This document shows positions 61,708-64,000 of a DNA stretch of 64,000 nt, piece after piece; the stretch's first letter is position 1, and each line of letters starts with the position of its first letter. The notes under the pieces are model-generated. The model did not search any database, was not told where the DNA came from, and saw only the letters and a list, made by a program, of their open reading frames with translations. The translations under genes and the position numbers were made by a program. The DNA comes from an uncultured Phocaeicola sp. (lineage in GTDB: Bacteria > Bacteroidota > Bacteroidia > Bacteroidales > Bacteroidaceae). The DNA lies in the NCBI GenBank assembly GCA_944321335.1, contig CALUKX010000001.1, forward strand, positions 1 through 64,000. The letters are read 5' to 3'.

Positions 61708-62292
61708 ATGAAAAACTTGATAAAATCACTTCGTATAACATTGGCTTTTTGTGTACTGTTTGCAGTATGCTATGTGTTGATTCTGTGGATCTTCGCTCAG
61801 TTTGCCGGTCCGGGTAAAGGTAATGCCGAAACCGTAACACTGAACGGAAAGGTGGTAGGAGCTGCCAATGTGGGACAGCTGTTTACAAGCGATATCTATT
61901 TCTGGGGACGTCCATCCTGTGCAGGCGACGGTTATGATGCCAGCAGTTCAGGTGCTTCCAACAAAGGTCCTACAGAACAACCTTATCTGGATGAAGTGAA
62001 GGCACGTATCGATTCGTTCCTGGTTCACCATCCTTACCTGAAACGTCAGGAAGTTCCTGCCGAAATGGTAACTGCAAGTGGTTCAGGTCTGGATCCGCAC
62101 ATCACACCGGCTTCGGCTTACGTACAGGTTAAGCGTGTGGCTCAGGCTCGTGGCATGAACGAAGCAGACGTGAAGAAACTGGTTGATGAAGCTATCGAAA
62201 AACCGCTTCTCGGCCTCTTCGGAACAGAAAGAATAAATGTGTTGAAGTTGAATGTAGCCTTGGAACAGGCATCGCAATCAATGAAGAAATAA
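61708..62292 (+). CDS. kdpC: Potassium-transporting ATPase subunit KdpC
   Basis: The 194-residue periplasmic subunit with one N-terminal helix (ITLAFCVLFAVCYVLILWIF). The family motif is visible as FWGRPSC...YDASSSGASNKGPT and SGSGLDPHITPASAYVQVKRVA. It lies 17 bases after kdpB. It is thought to help K+ capture or ATP binding within KdpFABC. Confidence 0.95.
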   Translation: MKNLIKSLRITLAFCVLFAVCYVLILWIFAQFAGPGKGNAETVTLNGKVVGAANVGQLFTSDIYFWGRPSCAGDGYDASSSGASNKGPTEQPYLDEVKARIDSFLVHHPYLKRQEVPAEMVTASGSGLDPHITPASAYVQVKRVAQARGMNEADVKKLVDEAIEKPLLGLFGTERINVLKLNVALEQASQSMKK

Positions 62293-62350
62293 TCAACCGG
62301 TAAAAGATTGTATTATCGGAATAATAACAAAAGATTTTGGACATTAAGCT

Positions 62351-63055
62351 ATGAAAAAGTTGATAAAAATGGCAGCAGCAGTCATGGGAGCAGTCGTATT
62401 GATGCTCCCGACTAAAGCTGCGGCTCAAAATGAATTTACAGTAAACGGTAAAATTGATTTCGTATCCGACTATGTTTGGCGTGGTGCTTATCAAAATTCA
62501 GGTGTGTCTATTCAGCCGTCGCTGACGTTGGGGTATGCCGGTTTGACATTGAACTTCTGGGGTAACCAAAGCTTGGAAAACAGCGCGAAGGAGTTTGATA
62601 TCAACCTCGGCTATACCATCAACAACTTCTCGATCACTGTATCCGATTATTGGTGGTCGGGTGTTGATATGCCGTACGGACATTACGAAAACCAGCACTT
62701 CTTCGAAGGTACATTGGCATATTGCTTCGGTGAATCATTCCCGTTGACTCTTTCTTGGAGTACAATGTTCGCAGGTGGCGATAAGGATGAAGACGGTGAT
62801 CTGCAGGGTTCAACCTATATCAATGCATCTTATCCTATCTCATTGCCTCTCGACATTACCCTGACTCCTTCAGTTGGATTCACTCCGTGGAAGGGTATGT
62901 ATCACGACAAGGCTGCCTTTACAGATATCTCTCTGAAGGCTAGCAAGGACATCAAGGTCAACGACCGCTTCTCTATTCCTTTGTTTGTACAGGCAATAGT
63001 TTCTCCGGTTTACGACCGTACCTATTTGGTAGGAGGATTCTCATTAGGCTTTTAA
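62351..63055 (+). CDS. Outer-membrane beta-barrel protein at the end of the kdp operon
   Basis: The 234-residue protein has a signal peptide (AAAVMGAVVLMLPTKAAAQ) and an N-terminal motif DFVSDYVWRGAYQNSGVSIQP like the TorF/TIGR02001 family. Alternating aromatic strands end in FSLGF, with the terminal Phe of barrels. It lies 58 bases behind kdpC on the same strand. It may help K+ or another osmolyte cross the outer membrane when Kdp is induced; this is inference. No KdpD or KdpE gene is next to it. Confidence 0.78.
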   Translation: MKKLIKMAAAVMGAVVLMLPTKAAAQNEFTVNGKIDFVSDYVWRGAYQNSGVSIQPSLTLGYAGLTLNFWGNQSLENSAKEFDINLGYTINNFSITVSDYWWSGVDMPYGHYENQHFFEGTLAYCFGESFPLTLSWSTMFAGGDKDEDGDLQGSTYINASYPISLPLDITLTPSVGFTPWKGMYHDKAAFTDISLKASKDIKVNDRFSIPLFVQAIVSPVYDRTYLVGGFSLGF

Positions 63056-63108
63056 TTTAGGACCTATTACCAAGGTTTACCAAATACAAACTTCAACATC
63101 ATCTCAAA

Positions 63109-63164
63109 CCGAAGGCTGGTTCTGTAGTTATCGGGTTAACTTGTATCAGGAACCAGCCTTTCGG
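63109..63164. other. Large hairpin after the kdp operon
   Basis: CCGAAGGCTGGTTC and GAACCAGCCTTTCGG pair around a 27-base loop. No T run follows on the plus strand, so it is not a standard terminator. It could protect the 3' end of the kdp message. Confidence 0.5.
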
Positions 63165-63199
63165 TGGGGGATGAATTTATCGTTTTAAAAAGATTGTGT

Positions 63200-64000
63200 A
63201 TGAAACTATATATTATAGCAAACCGGCTTCCGGTCAAGGCGGTGCCCCGTCAGGACTCCTATTCCTTCGAACGTAGTGAAGGTGGACTGGCTACGGGATT
63301 GAACTCGCTGCAGATGAAGCTGGAAAAGCATTGGATCGGTTGCCCGGGTGTCTGTGTCGATGATCCGAAGGCACAGGATGATATCCGTTCCGAACTGGAA
63401 AAGATGGATTTCCATCCGATATTCCTTTCCGACAAGCAATATCAGGAATATTATGAAGGTTACAGCAACAGTACGCTCTGGCCTTTGTGCCATTATTTCT
63501 ATTCATACACTTTGGTGAAGAAGAATTTCTGGGAGACTTACAAGGAGGTGAACCGCCTGTTCTGTGAGGAGATATGCAAGCGTGTCGCTCCCGATGATTG
63601 GGTCTGGGTGCAGGATTACCAGCTGATGCTGCTTCCAGGCATGCTGCGCGAGAAGATGCCGCAGTTGCATATCGGGTATTTCCATCACATCCCGTTCCCT
63701 TCGTATGAGTTGTTCCGTATTCTTCCCGAACGTGAGGAGATTCTGAACGGATTGTTGGGTGCCGATTTCCTGGCTTTCCATACCCACGATTATATGCGTC
63801 ACTTCATCAGTGCCGTAGAGCGTGTGATGCATGTACAGTTTAACCTTGACGAAGCCCAGATAGGCGGCCGTGTGGTCCGTGTCGACGCTTTGCCGATGGG
63901 TATCAATTACGATTTGTATCATACGGCGGTGAACCAGCCGAAGGTTTGGCAGGAAGTGGAGAAGAACCGGATGATGTTCGGCAACCACAAGCTGATCTTG
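63200..64000 (+). CDS. otsA: Trehalose-6-phosphate synthase (or synthase/phosphatase), 5' part
   Basis: The frame is open from the ATG at 63200 to the window end: 267 residues of a GT20 glucosyltransferase. It starts MKLYIIANRLPVKAV and contains SEGGLATGL near residue 30, then DWVWVQDYQLMLLPGMLR, GYFHHIPFPSYELFR and GADFLAFHTHDYMRHF, all hallmarks of OtsA. It makes trehalose 6-phosphate from UDP-glucose and glucose 6-phosphate. Many Bacteroidales versions are fused to a phosphatase (TPS/TPP); the end is outside the window. Its place after kdp suggests an osmotic-stress grouping. Confidence 0.93.
   Translation, partial: MKLYIIANRLPVKAVPRQDSYSFERSEGGLATGLNSLQMKLEKHWIGCPGVCVDDPKAQDDIRSELEKMDFHPIFLSDKQYQEYYEGYSNSTLWPLCHYFYSYTLVKKNFWETYKEVNRLFCEEICKRVAPDDWVWVQDYQLMLLPGMLREKMPQLHIGYFHHIPFPSYELFRILPEREEILNGLLGADFLAFHTHDYMRHFISAVERVMHVQFNLDEAQIGGRVVRVDALPMGINYDLYHTAVNQPKVWQEVEKNRMMFGNHKLIL

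Noticed and set aside
1..64000. tRNA, rRNA, CRISPR arrays, intact transposases or prophage genes
   Set aside because: I looked for typical motifs on both strands and saw none, though a covariance-model scan was not possible.

Overview
This window reads as a chromosomal segment of a gut-type Bacteroidales bacterium, most likely close to Parabacteroides (family Tannerellaceae). Evidence for this: moderate GC with little ribosome-binding-site signal; many promoters of the Bacteroidetes type (TTTG, then about 17-23 bases, then TAnnTTTG); a hybrid two-component system (HTCS) regulator; SPOR, DUF3256 and DUF1599 proteins; meso-diaminopimelate dehydrogenase; and a large set of glycoside hydrolases. 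The exact genus is inference.

Layout. (1) 1-2.8 kb: a superoxide dismutase fused to rubredoxin, ruvA and ddh. (2) 2.8-4.4 kb: an AlbA_2/RecG-like regulator broken by one missing base. (3) 4.6-15.8 kb: a five-gene export operon on the minus strand (TolC, HlyD-type adaptor, ABC permease, ATPase, ABC permease). It is divergent from an NtrC-type response regulator and its histidine kinase. The intergenic region holds three phased dyads and a sigma-54-like promoter. (4) 15.8-17.3 kb: a truncated Bro-N gene and lgt. (5) 17.6-29.1 kb: a locus without a SusC/SusD pair that looks built for raffinose-family sugars or sucrose: a TonB-receptor-like outer-membrane protein, GH32 lipoprotein, GH36 alpha-galactosidase, MFS permease, fructokinase and an HTCS with a periplasmic-binding-protein sensor. 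(6) 29-39.3 kb: housekeeping and envelope genes (DUF3256, M23/LysM peptidase, DUF1599, DoxX-like, tpiA, SPOR, folE, dnaG, a HAD phosphatase, mdh). (7) 39.7-49 kb: a second sigma-54 activator, a kinase-less propeller/transmembrane/AraC regulator, a GH31 and a GH127 enzyme. (8) 49-52.6 kb: a minus-strand cluster of AraC regulator, two class-M sirtuin-like genes (one interrupted by an in-frame TAA) and a Fic protein. (9) 52.7-57.4 kb: a Cof-type HAD phosphatase, a lipoprotein, an HU-like protein with a highly structured leader, and a GH43. (10) 57.6-64 kb: a kdp potassium-uptake operon with two small membrane ORFs in front, an outer-membrane protein behind it, and the start of a trehalose-6-phosphate synthase gene.

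The most interesting points are the following. Three tandem 22-bp-phased repeat arrays lie in regulatory DNA, two of them at sigma-54-like promoters (export operon and kdp). The SirTM-SirTM-Fic cluster groups enzyme families that act on proteins with NAD or ATP. The SOD-rubredoxin fusion and the transmembrane propeller-AraC regulator that lacks all phosphorelay domains are also unusual. A dispersed element of about 93 bp occurs twice in intergenic DNA. Two disrupted genes (a frameshift near 4155 and a stop at 51140) could be real or sequencing errors. No tRNA, rRNA, CRISPR array or intact insertion sequence was seen.
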